This document shows positions 29,632 through 38,823 of a stretch of DNA of 64,000 nucleotides, piece by piece. Source of the DNA: Methylobacterium sp. FF17 (GTDB taxonomy: Bacteria > Pseudomonadota > Alphaproteobacteria > Rhizobiales > Beijerinckiaceae); assembly GCF_025813715.1 (NCBI RefSeq), contig NZ_CP107532.1, positions 3,240,001 through 3,304,000 of the forward strand. Reading direction: 5' to 3'. Under the pieces are notes generated by a model. The model was not told the DNA's origin. It saw only the letters and a program-made list of their open reading frames with translations, and searched no databases. Both the position numbers and the translations under genes were made by a program. The first letter of the stretch is position 1. Each line of letters begins with the position of its first letter.

Positions 29632-31110
29632 ACGTCCAGCATCACCCTTACTGCTGCAACCCGCCAGAACCTGCTGTCACTCCAGGATACGGCGAACCTG
29701 CTCTCGACGACCCAGAGCCGGCTCTCCACCGGCAAGAAGGTGACCTCGGCCCTCGACAACCCAACGAACTTCTTCACCGCGCAGAGCCTGTCGGCACGCT
29801 CCAGCGACATCAGCTCACTGCTCGACGGGATCTCCAACGGCGTCCAGGCGATCCAGGCCGCGACCCAGGGCATCACCTCGATCACCAAGCTCCTGGAGAC
29901 CGCGAAATCCACCGCGAGCCAGGCACTGGCCGACAAGACCGGCGGCAGCAGCGGCATCACGGGTGGCACCACCGCTCAGGCCGCCAAGGTGACCGGCAGC
30001 GCGACCCTGACCAATCTCGGCACCACCGACACCTCCGGCACGACCACCTTCGACCTCTCGTCGCCGACGAAGGACGCCTCCCTCGAAATCACGCTCAATG
30101 GCGCCAAGAGCACCATCCGGCTCGATTCGGCGGCGACGGGCGTCACGGCGTCGGGCACGGAGGCCACGGACGGTTCGTCCAAGGCCTCGATCGTCGGCAC
30201 CGAGCAGACCGCGACCAAGGATTTCAGCGGTACGAAGGACGCGTCCTTCACCCTGAAGCTCGGCAGCGGCTCGCTGAAGCTGATCACCCTCAACAATTCC
30301 AACCTCGGCACCGGCACCACCACCAGCCAATCCGCGATCGCCAAGGCGATCAACGATCAGATCAGCGCCGATACGGGTCTGGCGGGCAAGGTGGAGGCGA
30401 GCTACGTCAACAACAAGCTCGTCATCGCCACGAAGGCTTCCGGCTCGGACCAGAAGCTGACCATCCAGGCGGCACAGGTCACCACGGGCGGCTCGGCGGG
30501 TGTCGATATCGGCTTCGGCGTGAGCGGCTCCAGCGCCACCTCACAGACGGGGGCGGGCACCGACGTGGGCGGCAGCAAGGGCACCAGTTCGGTGCGTTCG
30601 GCTCTGGCGCAGCAGTTCAACCAGATCCTGCAGCAGATCACCCAGCAGGCCCAGGACTCGGGCTACAACGGTGTCAACCTGCTGTTCCGCAACAGCAACA
30701 ACGCCGCCGACAACACCCTGCACATCGCCTTCAACGAGAAGAACACCTCGGCTCTGGACATCCAGGGCGTGGAGTTCGACGCGGCCGGTCTCGGCCTCAG
30801 CACGGTGGACGGCGGTTTCCAGACGGACACCGACATCAACGCCGCCATCGAGACGCTGAACACCGCCACCACCCAGCTGCGCACCCAGTCCTCGACCTTC
30901 GGCGCCAACCTGTCGATCGTCCAGAACCGCCAGGACTTCTCCAAGCAGCTGATCAACATCCTCGATACCGGCTCGGCCAACCTCGTGAACGCGGACCTCA
31001 ACGAGGAAGCTGCCAACTCGCAGGCCCTGTCGACCCGCAACTCGATCGCCACCTCGGCGCTCTCGCTGGCCAACCAGGCGCAGCAGGGCATCCTGCAGCT
31101 CCTCCGCTAA
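29632..31110 (+). CDS. Flagellin, start codon anomalous
   Basis: Flagellin of the Bradyrhizobium/Methylobacterium type, 492 residues if started at the expected place. The D0/D1 N-terminus reads SSITLTAATRQNLLSLQDTANLL and continues to SRLSTGKKVTSALDNPTNFF; the C-terminus ends ATSALSLANQAQQGILQLL, both typical for filament packing. A variable Thr/Ser/Gly-rich middle (about 80-330) forms the surface domain. The codon at the expected Met position is ACG (29632). Between the upstream in-frame stop at 29554 and Val37 (GTG at 29740) there is no in-frame ATG, GTG or TTG; only a CTG at 29584. Starting at 29740 would remove half of the D0 helix. An ATG at 29606 is out of frame by two bases. Confidence 0.8.
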   Translation, partial: TSSITLTAATRQNLLSLQDTANLLSTTQSRLSTGKKVTSALDNPTNFFTAQSLSARSSDISSLLDGISNGVQAIQAATQGITSITKLLETAKSTASQALADKTGGSSGITGGTTAQAAKVTGSATLTNLGTTDTSGTTTFDLSSPTKDASLEITLNGAKSTIRLDSAATGVTASGTEATDGSSKASIVGTEQTATKDFSGTKDASFTLKLGSGSLKLITLNNSNLGTGTTTSQSAIAKAINDQISADTGLAGKVEASYVNNKLVIATKASGSDQKLTIQAAQVTTGGSAGVDIGFGVSGSSATSQTGAGTDVGGSKGTSSVRSALAQQFNQILQQITQQAQDSGYNGVNLLFRNSNNAADNTLHIAFNEKNTSALDIQGVEFDAAGLGLSTVDGGFQTDTDINAAIETLNTATTQLRTQSSTFGANLSIVQNRQDFSKQLINILDTGSANLVNADLNEEAANSQALSTRNSIATSALSLANQAQQGILQLLR

Positions 31111-31205
31111 GCGCGCGCACCCCGCGAGGATCGGCCGTCCGCGGCCGGTCCTCGCACCCTCATCGACGATCGACCCAGGCCCGTTTCCAGAAGGGATTCT
31201 CCACC

Positions 31206-31581
31206 ATGGCCCTGCGCCTCGACCTCAAGCCCTACGAAGGCTTCCTCATCAACGGCGCGCTCATCCGCAACGGCTCGCGGCGTACCGACTTCCTCATCGA
31301 GACCGAGTGCAAGTTCCTTCGCGAATCCGAAGTCATCAAGGAGAGCGAGGCCAATACGCCGGCCAAGGTCCTCTGCGTCACCCTCCAGATGCTCTATCTC
31401 GCCGACGACCCGGCCGAGGCCGAGGACCTCTTCGCCCGCCAGGCCACCGAGATCCTGCGCGGCCCCGACGCTGGCGCCCCACCTCCTCGCGATCCACGAT
31501 GAGCTCGCGGGAAAGCGCTACCACAAGGCGATCAAGCGCGGGCGCGCCCTCATCGCCGCCGAGCAGGCCCTCGCCGCCTGA
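31206..31581 (+). pseudogene. flbT: flbT, flagellin translation regulator, frameshifted
   Basis: FlbT binds the flagellin mRNA leader and represses or stabilises it with FlaF. The first 85 residues match the family closely (ALRLDLKPYEGFLINGALIRNG, then TDFLIETECKFLRES and LCVTLQMLYLADDPAEAEDLF). After about residue 90 the frame runs into PPRDPR and a stop at 31502. The real FlbT C-terminus (PHLLAIHDELAGKRYHKAIK and RGRALIAAEQALAA) continues in the +1 frame to a TGA at 31579-31581. A single extra base or two missing bases near 31465-31478 explains it. A good ribosome site (AGAAGGGA) precedes the ATG. Flagellin lies 95 bases upstream; the usual flaF is absent. Confidence 0.85.
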
Positions 31582-31605
31582 CGAGGGTGCGCAGGCGCGC
31601 CCCGT

Positions 31606-32387
<782 letters not shown>

Positions 32388-32391
<4 letters not shown>

Positions 32392-33029
32392 GCGAGTTTC
32401 CTTTCGAGCACGCGGGCATAGAGGCTGATGGGGAAGCACAGGGCGAAGTACATTCCCGCCACGCAGGCATAGGTCAGCATCGGCTCGTAGGTGACGTTGG
32501 CGATCATGCCGCCGGCCTTGGTCAGTTCGACGAAGCCGATCACCGAGGCGAGCGCCGTGCCCTTCACCACCTGCACGAGGAAGCCGACGGTGGGCGCGAT
32601 CCCGATCCGCAGGGCCTGCGGCAGGATGATGTGCCGGAACTGCTGGCCGAAGCTCATCGCGAGGCTGGCTGCGGCCTCCCACTGACCGCGCGGGATCGAT
32701 GCGACGCAGCCGCGCCAGATCTCGGTCAGGTAGGCGGAGGCGTAGAGCGTGAGCGCGACGCAGGCGGCGAGCCAGGCTGAGGTGTTCACGCCCACCACCG
32801 CCAGCCCGAAATAGAGGAGGAAGAGCTGCATCAGCAGTGGCGTGCCCTGGAAGAGCTGGACATAGGCGCCGACGAGGCGGCCGAGAATCGGTCGGCCGGA
32901 CAGCCGCAGAACGAGCAGGAACAGACCGACGACGGTCCCACCCAGGAATGCGATGAGCGAGAGCGCCACCGTCCAGCGGGCGGCCAGCAGGAGGTTGCGG
33001 ACGATGTCCCACAGGGTGAATTCGGGCAT
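32388..33029 (-). CDS. Polar amino acid ABC transporter permease
   Basis: A 213-residue inner-membrane permease with five to six helices. The N-terminus has ARWTVALSLIAFLGGTVVG, followed by YVQLFQGTPLLMQLFLLYFGL, the HisM/GlnP signature. The EAA loop is EAAASLAMSFGQQFRHIILPQA. It forms a heterodimer with the neighbouring permease, whose gene ends 8 bases upstream of this start. Confidence 0.92.
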
Positions 33030-33037
33030 GCGACCTC

Positions 33038-33700
33038 CTACCGGCCGAACAGAAAGCGGGGACCGGCCCAGTCGAGCAGGCTGCGGACGCCGATGGCGAG
33101 GGCGAGATAGACCAGCGTGCCGACGATGTAGGTCTCGAAGGCGCGGAAGTTCCGGCTCTGGATCAGGTTGGTGGCGTAGCTGAGTTCCTCGGTGGAGATC
33201 TGCCCGCAGACCGCCGACCCCAGCATCACGATGACGATCTGGCTGACCAGGGCGGGCCAGACCTTCTTCAGGGCCGGGGGCAGCACCACGCGGGTGAAGA
33301 CCTGCGCCTTCGTCAGTGCCAGGCTCTCGGCGGCCTCGATCTGCCCACGTGGCGTCGCCTCGATCCCGGCCCGCAGGATCTCGGTGGCGTAGGCCCCGAG
33401 GTTCACCGTCATGGCGAGGATCGAGGCAACCGCCGGCGAGAGCCGGATGCCGAGTTCGGGCAGCCCGAAGAAGATGAAGAACAGCTGCACGATGAAGGGC
33501 GTGTTGCGGATCACCTCGACATAGGCGCCGACGAGCCAGCGCAGTCCGCGCGGTCCGCCGGCGCGTGCCCAGGCACAGAGGATGCCGAGGCTTCCTCCGA
33601 GCAAGGTCGCGACGGCCGTGAGCCCGACCGTCCAGATCACGCCCCGTAACAGCAACGGCCATTGAACGAGGATACTCGCGAAATCGAGTTGCAGCGGCAT
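33038..33700 (-). CDS. Polar amino acid ABC transporter permease
   Basis: A 220-residue inner-membrane permease. GVIWTVGLTAVATLLGG begins the conserved core and YVEVIRNTPFIVQLFFIFFGL is the typical motif; the EAA loop is EAAESLALTKAQVFTRVVLPPA. Partner of the adjacent permease. It begins 40 bases downstream of the binding-protein gene, so all four genes form one operon. Confidence 0.92.
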   Translation of the reverse strand: MPLQLDFASILVQWPLLLRGVIWTVGLTAVATLLGGSLGILCAWARAGGPRGLRWLVGAYVEVIRNTPFIVQLFFIFFGLPELGIRLSPAVASILAMTVNLGAYATEILRAGIEATPRGQIEAAESLALTKAQVFTRVVLPPALKKVWPALVSQIVIVMLGSAVCGQISTEELSYATNLIQSRNFRAFETYIVGTLVYLALAIGVRSLLDWAGPRFLFGR

Positions 33701-33740
33701 GGTGGAGCGATGACCCTGGCAGGCGCGGGGAGGGGGCGTG

Positions 33741-34535
33741 TCAGAGCGGCAGGTCGCCGGTTCCGCGCTTGAGCCACTTCTGGGAGAGGGCTTCCAGGCT
33801 GCCATCGGCCTTGGCTGCGAGCACGATTTCGTTCACCCGCGCGAGGAGAGCGTCCTCGCCCTTGGAGATCCCGACGAAGCAGGGGCTGTCGCGCAGGAGC
33901 AGCTTGTACTCGACTCCGAGATTCGGGCTCTTGCGGCTGAGCACGCCGATATTCGAGACGCTGGTGGCGATGACTTGGGTCTGGCCCGCCGCGAAGGCGG
34001 CGGTGGTGGCGGCCTGATCCTCGAAACGCTGGATCACCGAGGAGGTCGGCGCCACCTTGCCGATCATCTCGTCCTCCATCGCGCCGCGCGTCACCGCCAC
34101 CGTCTTGCCGGCGAGGTCGTCGAAGCTTTTGATCGCAGTGGATTTGAGCGCGAACACGCCCTGGTAGAATGGCGCGTAGGCGGCACTGAAATCGATGATC
34201 TTCAGGCGCTCCTCGTTCTTGCCGAGCGTCGAGACGATCAGGTCGATCTTCTTCGTCTGCAGGTAAGGAATGCGGTTGGCGCTGACGACCGGCACCAGTT
34301 CCACCGCCGCGCCGAGCTTCGCCCCGATCAGGTTGGCGACATCGATGTCGAGGCCGATGGGCTTCAGGTCGAGCCCGACGAAGCCGTAGGGCGGGTAATC
34401 GGCCGGCACGCCGATCTTCACGGTCTTGGATTTCGTGATCGTCGCCAGCGCGTCCTGCGCCAGGGCGCCGCCGGAAGACCACAGGGCTGCGCCCAGACCG
34501 AGGGCGAGGAAGAGACTACGTTTGGTGAAGTGCAT
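33741..34535 (-). CDS. Amino acid ABC transporter binding protein
   Basis: A 264-residue periplasmic binding protein of the SBP_bac_3 family. A Sec signal peptide covers about residues 1-26 (MHFTKRSLFLALGLG, cleavage after ALA before QDAL). The mature protein begins with KTVKIGVPADYPPYGFVGLD and shows the GLDIDVANLIGAKLGAAVELV and LIVSTLGKNEERLKIIDFS motifs of amino acid receptors. First gene of the importer operon. The specific amino acid cannot be told. Confidence 0.9.
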   Translation of the reverse strand: MHFTKRSLFLALGLGAALWSSGGALAQDALATITKSKTVKIGVPADYPPYGFVGLDLKPIGLDIDVANLIGAKLGAAVELVPVVSANRIPYLQTKKIDLIVSTLGKNEERLKIIDFSAAYAPFYQGVFALKSTAIKSFDDLAGKTVAVTRGAMEDEMIGKVAPTSSVIQRFEDQAATTAAFAAGQTQVIATSVSNIGVLSRKSPNLGVEYKLLLRDSPCFVGISKGEDALLARVNEIVLAAKADGSLEALSQKWLKRGTGDLPL

Positions 34536-34644
34536 GGTGAACCGGCTCTCGTGGGATGTACGGCCGGACGTTGTGCAATTTCTGTGCAGTTCGGAGCGTG
34601 CGTGGGTGACGATGCGCCGCAATCGTCAGGCGGATCGCGTCCGC

Positions 34645-35406
34645 TCAGACCGGGACCGCCTCCCGGGATGGGGCTCGTCCGAGCGAAGCAGCGAGCAGGT
34701 CGCGAAGTGCCCGCAAGGACGACGCCTGCGCGAGCGGATCGGAGGCCCTGGGTCGTTCGAGGGAGAGCGTGTCGTGGATACGTCCGGGGTGGGGACGCAG
34801 CACGACGACCCGGTCGGCGAGGGCCACCGCTTCACCGACATCATGGGTGACGAGCACGATGGTGGGCCGCGTCTCTTCCCAGAGGGCGAGGAGATGACGG
34901 TGCAGGTCCTCCCGGGTTACGGCGTCGAGGGCCGAGAACGGCTCGTCGAGGAGCAGCACCTTGGGGGCCGCCACGAAGGCGCGTGCGATGGCCGCGCGCT
35001 GCTGCTGGCCGCCGGAGAGGTCACGCGGCCAGCGCCGCTTATGCGCCGAAAGGCCGACCCGTTCGAGAACATGCGCGACCCGTGTCCGCCGCTCCGTACG
35101 GGTGAGATCGACGAGCCCGAAGCCTACATTATCCGCGATATCGAGCCAGGGCAGCAGGCGCGGCTCTTGGAACACCAGGCCGATGCCGGGATGCGGAGCT
35201 CGAACCGAGGCGCCGTCGAGGCGAATCGTCCCGGTGGTGGCGCTGTCGAGCCCAGCAACAAGGCGCAGCAGCGTGGTCTTCCCGCAGCCCGACCCGCCGA
35301 CGAGGGCGAGGATCTCGCCGGAGGGAATCGCGAGGCGGATGCCGGACAAGGCCTCGGTGCCATCCGCGTAGGTCTTCCCGACATCCTGGATCGTGAGCAT
35401 CGCCAC
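34645..35406 (-). CDS. Sulfonate/nitrate-type ABC transporter ATPase
   Basis: A 253-residue ATPase of the SsuB/TauB/NrtD group. Walker A is GGSGCGKTTLLRLVAGLD, the Q-loop VFQEPRLLPWLDIADNV is diagnostic for that group, the signature is LSGGQQQRAAIARAFV and Walker B LLLDEPFSALDA. The next Met (35400) is an equally good start. It is the last gene of a minus-strand operon, 3 bases after the permease stop, and supplies energy for uptake of sulfonates or related anions. Confidence 0.9.
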   Translation of the reverse strand: MAMLTIQDVGKTYADGTEALSGIRLAIPSGEILALVGGSGCGKTTLLRLVAGLDSATTGTIRLDGASVRAPHPGIGLVFQEPRLLPWLDIADNVGFGLVDLTRTERRTRVAHVLERVGLSAHKRRWPRDLSGGQQQRAAIARAFVAAPKVLLLDEPFSALDAVTREDLHRHLLALWEETRPTIVLVTHDVGEAVALADRVVVLRPHPGRIHDTLSLERPRASDPLAQASSLRALRDLLAASLGRAPSREAVPV

Positions 35407-35409
35407 CCC

Positions 35410-36273
35410 TCAGAGTACGTCGCGCGACACATCCTGCCAGCGCAGCAGCGGCCGGGTCAGGAGAATCAGGAGCGCGTCGGCGAGCTTACCCAGGACCGCG
35501 AAGGCCAGGATCGCAGCGAGAATCTGGTCCGGCTTGCCGAATTGCTGACCCTCCACGAGCAGGTAGCCGAGGCCCTCGGAAGCGCCCATGAGCTCGGCCG
35601 CCACCACGAACAGGACGCCGAGGCCGAGACCGGTGCGCAGCGCCACGATCGTGCCGGGCAGGACCGCCGGGAGCAGGATGCGGCGGGCGAGCGCGAGGTT
35701 CGACAGCCGGAAGAGGCGACCAACCTCCACGAGCTTGCGATCGACGGAGGCGATCGCTCCCGAGACGCCGATATAGACGGGAAAGAACACGCCTACCGCG
35801 ATCAGCACCACCTTCGGCGTCTCCAGGATGCCGAGCCAGAGGATGAAGAGCGGAACCCAGGCCAGGGACGGCACGGCGCGCAGGGCCTGCAGCCCGGGGT
35901 CGACGAGATGGCGCACCACCGGCAGGGTTCCGGTAAGCGCTCCGGCCACGATCCCGATCCCAGCGCCGCCGAGGAAACCGAGGGTTACGCGCAGCAGCGT
36001 CGCCCGCACGTGCAGCCCGAGGTCACCGGACCGCGCCAGGATCAGGAGCGCGTCGAGCACCCGGCTCGGGGGTGGAAGCAGCCGTCCCTGCGCCCATCCG
36101 CCGCGAACGGCGATCTCCCAGGCAAGGGCGAAGCTCAAGGGGAGGAGAAGGCCTAGGACGAGGCGGCCGCCCCGACGCCAGCCGGCCCACATGACGGATC
36201 GGCGGCGCTCCGTGCCTTGCGCCGACGCTACGGCCTCGATGCCGAGGGCGGGTGTGATCGAGCCCGCGCTCAC
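35410..36273 (-). CDS. Sulfonate/nitrate-type ABC transporter permease
   Basis: An inner-membrane permease of the SsuC/TauC type, 287 residues from the GTG at 36273, which overlaps the stop codon of the binding protein; the ATG at 36192 would give 260 residues, nearer the usual family length. Motifs include LLPPPSRVLDALLILARSGDL, RAVPSLAWVPLFILWLGI and the EAA-type loop EVGRLFRLSNLALARRILLPA. About six helices are evident. It works with the adjacent ATPase and with one or both upstream binding proteins. Confidence 0.88.
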   Translation of the reverse strand: MSAGSITPALGIEAVASAQGTERRRSVMWAGWRRGGRLVLGLLLPLSFALAWEIAVRGGWAQGRLLPPPSRVLDALLILARSGDLGLHVRATLLRVTLGFLGGAGIGIVAGALTGTLPVVRHLVDPGLQALRAVPSLAWVPLFILWLGILETPKVVLIAVGVFFPVYIGVSGAIASVDRKLVEVGRLFRLSNLALARRILLPAVLPGTIVALRTGLGLGVLFVVAAELMGASEGLGYLLVEGQQFGKPDQILAAILAFAVLGKLADALLILLTRPLLRWQDVSRDVL

Positions 36274-37283
36274 CGCTCCGGTCCGGTGTTGAAGCGGGTG
36301 TCGATGAGCCCGTCCACCGCCGCCGCGACGTTCGTCTCCGCCGGTATCACGCCGGCTTGCTGCAGGGCGAGGCCCGCCGCCTGGATGCTGTCGGCCTGAA
36401 CCCGGCCGATCTTCGGCTGGCCGAGATCGGTGCGGGCGAGTTGGCGCGCGATCACCGGCTCGGGCAGCCGGGTGGCCGTGACGAGGGCCTTCCGTACGGC
36501 ATCCGGGTTTGCGACCGCATAGGAGCGCGCCTGCTCGTAGGCGGCGATGACCGTGCGCACGACATCCGGGTGCGCGTTGGCGAAGTCCTCGCGCACGTCG
36601 AGGACGCCCCAGGTGTTGGCGGCCGGGTCGCGGAAGAACAACACGCTGCCGCCCTCGATTTCCGACGCCGCCATCATCGGATCGAGGCCGGCCCAGGCAT
36701 CGACGTCGCCGCGCTCCAGAGCGGTGCGCCCATCGGCGTGCTGGAGGAGGACGAGCTTGGCGTCCTTCTCGGTGAGGCCAGCGCCATGGAGGGCGCGGAT
36801 GAGGAAGATGTGCGGATCGGTGCCGCGCGTGACCGCGATGCGCTTCCCCTTGAGGTCGGCCGGTCCGGTGATGCCGCTCGCCCTGGTGGTGACCAGAGCG
36901 GTCCATTCCGGCTGCGAGAAGGCATAGATCGCCTTGACCGGGTTGCCGTTGATGCGCGCCAGCAGGGCGGCGGCGCCGGCCGACGAGCCGAAGTCGATCG
37001 CCCCGCCGTTGAGGTACTCGAGCGCCTTGTTCGAGCCGAGCGACTGCGTCCAGCGTACCGCGATGCCCTTCTCCTTCAGGGCGGCTTCGAGGAAGCCTTT
37101 CTCCTTCAGGACGAGGCTGACCGGGTTGTAGGTCGCCCAGTCGAGGCGGACTTCCCCGAGTTCGGCCGCCTCGCCGCGCGACGCCCCGACCCAGTGAAGC
37201 GCTCCGCACACGGCGACCAGGAGCAGGCCGGCGACCTTGCGGCGAGAGAGGAACGGGGCACGGTTCCGAAGGGCAGGCGTCAT
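36270..37283 (-). CDS. Sulfonate-type ABC substrate-binding protein 1
   Basis: A 337-residue binding protein of the SsuA/NMT1-like family with an N-terminal export signal: two basic residues then VAGLLLVAVCGALHWVG, cleavage near EAAE. The mature part has LDWATYNPVSLVLKEKGFLE, then DFGSSAGAAALLARINGNP and KGKRIAVTRGTDPHIFL, the pattern for aliphatic sulfonate or nitrate receptors. Its gene ends inside the permease start and follows a second binding-protein gene by 42 bases. Confidence 0.88.
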   Translation of the reverse strand: MTPALRNRAPFLSRRKVAGLLLVAVCGALHWVGASRGEAAELGEVRLDWATYNPVSLVLKEKGFLEAALKEKGIAVRWTQSLGSNKALEYLNGGAIDFGSSAGAAALLARINGNPVKAIYAFSQPEWTALVTTRASGITGPADLKGKRIAVTRGTDPHIFLIRALHGAGLTEKDAKLVLLQHADGRTALERGDVDAWAGLDPMMAASEIEGGSVLFFRDPAANTWGVLDVREDFANAHPDVVRTVIAAYEQARSYAVANPDAVRKALVTATRLPEPVIARQLARTDLGQPKIGRVQADSIQAAGLALQQAGVIPAETNVAAAVDGLIDTRFNTGPER

Positions 37284-37325
37284 CGGGTCGGTTCCTGAGG
37301 CAGGGCGGATGGGCCGAGTGCGGGT

Positions 37326-38288
37326 TCAGAGGGACGGCGGCACCCAGATCCCGAGGGCGGAGGCGTCGACGGGGCGGGGCAGGAGCCCTTCGGCCCGGAA
37401 GGCGTCCGCGATGGTCTGCTGCTCGGCGAGTCCCGCCCGCGTCACCGGCTCGACGGCGTAGCTGCGCCGGCCGTTCGCCTGCAGGACGACGGCGGGTTCC
37501 AGCTTCCACAGGGTGCCGAGTCGGTTCGCGGCGGCGTCGGGGTTGGCCTTCACCCAGGCGCCCGTCTCACGTAGCTTGGCGAACAGGATCGCCAGGACAT
37601 CGGCGCGCTGCGCCGCGTAGTCGGCGCTCGCGAGGTAGTAGCGCTTGTACTGGGAGAGACCGGTGCCGTCGCGCAGGATGCGCGCGCCCGTCTGCTGCTC
37701 CGCCGCCGAGAGGAACGGATCCCACGCGACCCAGGCCTCGACGCTGCCGCTGGCCAGCGCCGCGCGTCCGTCCGACGGGGTGAGATAGGCCGGACTGATC
37801 GCCTTGAACGGCAGGCCCTCGGCAGCGAGGGCCGCCAGCAGCAGGTAATGGCTGCCGGCGCCCTTGGTCACCGCGACCTTGCGGCCCTTCAGCTCGGCCA
37901 CGCTCCTCAGGTCAGAACCCTTGTTCACCAGGATCGCCTGCGCCGACGGCGAGGCGGCTTCCTGGGCGATGTAGGTGATGTTGGCCTGTGCGGCCTGCGC
38001 GAAGATCGGCACGGTGTCGGCGACATCCGCGGAAACGTCGATCTGCCCGGCATTGAGTGCCTCCATAATAGGCAGACCGCTGGTGAATTCGTGCCACGAG
38101 ACGGTCACGCCGAGCGGCTCCAGGGCCTTCTCCAGGGCCACGTCGAGCTTCAACAGGGCGATGAGTGTCGAGGATTTCTGGAAGCCGATACGCAGGCGCT
38201 TCGGCTCGGCGCCGCGGCCGGCGACGGGCGTCAGGGCGAGGAGGCCCAGCGCGGCGGCGGCCCGCAGGGCGTGGCGACGATCGATCAT
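37326..38288 (-). CDS. Sulfonate-type ABC substrate-binding protein 2
   Basis: A 320-residue SsuA-type binding protein. It begins MIDRRHALRAAAALGLLAL, a twin-arginine-like signal (DRRHAL) with cleavage near GRGAEP, so it may use Tat. Family features include LRIGFQKSSTLIALLK, QIDVSADVADTVPIFAQAA and KGRKVAVTKGAGSHYLLL. It differs clearly from the next binding protein, so it is a paralogue rather than a recent duplicate. It follows the cupin gene by 1 base and presumably loads the same permease with a different ligand. Confidence 0.88.
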   Translation of the reverse strand: MIDRRHALRAAAALGLLALTPVAGRGAEPKRLRIGFQKSSTLIALLKLDVALEKALEPLGVTVSWHEFTSGLPIMEALNAGQIDVSADVADTVPIFAQAAQANITYIAQEAASPSAQAILVNKGSDLRSVAELKGRKVAVTKGAGSHYLLLAALAAEGLPFKAISPAYLTPSDGRAALASGSVEAWVAWDPFLSAAEQQTGARILRDGTGLSQYKRYYLASADYAAQRADVLAILFAKLRETGAWVKANPDAAANRLGTLWKLEPAVVLQANGRRSYAVEPVTRAGLAEQQTIADAFRAEGLLPRPVDASALGIWVPPSL

Positions 38289-38289
38289 G

Positions 38290-38823
38290 TCAGCGGGTCT
38301 CGGTTTCGGAAGGATGCTTGTGGATGGGGTCGACCCAGTGGACCACCTCGGGGCGCTCGACCGGCTCCACATCGGTGATGTTGACCACCACGGCCTCGTT
38401 GTCGGAGCGCACGAGGACGCAGTTCAGGGGCTGGTCCGGGTCGGCGTTGATCTCCTGGTGCGGCACGTAGGGTGGTACGAAGATGAAGTCGCCCGGCCCC
38501 GCCTCCGCCACGTATTCGAGGCGCTCGCCCCAGCGCATGCGGGCCCGGCCCGAGACCACGTAGATCACGCTCTCCAGGGCGCCGTGGTGGTGCACGCCGG
38601 TCTTGGCATCGGGCGCGATCGCCACGGTCCCGGCCCAGATCTTCTGGGCTCCGACGCGCGCATGGTTGATCGCGGCCTGACGGAACATGCCCGGCGACTG
38701 GGCCGTGTTGGCGTCGAGCTTGTCGCCCGGAATCACGCGGACGCCGTCGTGCTTCCAGCGCTCGCCGATCGGCGCTTCTCCGTGTCCGTGTGCGTGCTGC
38801 TCGTGGGTGTGGTCGTCGTTCAT
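38290..38823 (-). CDS. Cupin-domain protein
   Basis: A 177-residue single cupin. After a His-rich N-terminus (HTHEQHAHGHGE) comes a beta-barrel with the metal-binding motif HHHGALESVIYVVSG, and the second motif region GDFIFVPPYVPHQEIN. The iron or other metal ligands would be the histidines and Glu of the first motif and the His of the second. The ATG at 38823 lies 1 base-spacing upstream of the binding-protein gene, so it heads the operon. It may be a dioxygenase or a sensor for the transported compound; unproven. Confidence 0.75.
   Translation of the reverse strand: MNDDHTHEQHAHGHGEAPIGERWKHDGVRVIPGDKLDANTAQSPGMFRQAAINHARVGAQKIWAGTVAIAPDAKTGVHHHGALESVIYVVSGRARMRWGERLEYVAEAGPGDFIFVPPYVPHQEINADPDQPLNCVLVRSDNEAVVVNITDVEPVERPEVVHWVDPIHKHPSETETR

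Noticed and set aside
29568..31502. A 644-codon frame that joins to flbT
   Set aside because: It covers the flagellin in another frame and is rich in Arg, Gln, His and Pro; only its end is flbT by coincidence of frame.
35410..37509. Permease fused to a 410-residue upstream part
   Set aside because: The upstream part is a shadow of the sulfonate binding protein; real starts are at 36273 or 36192.
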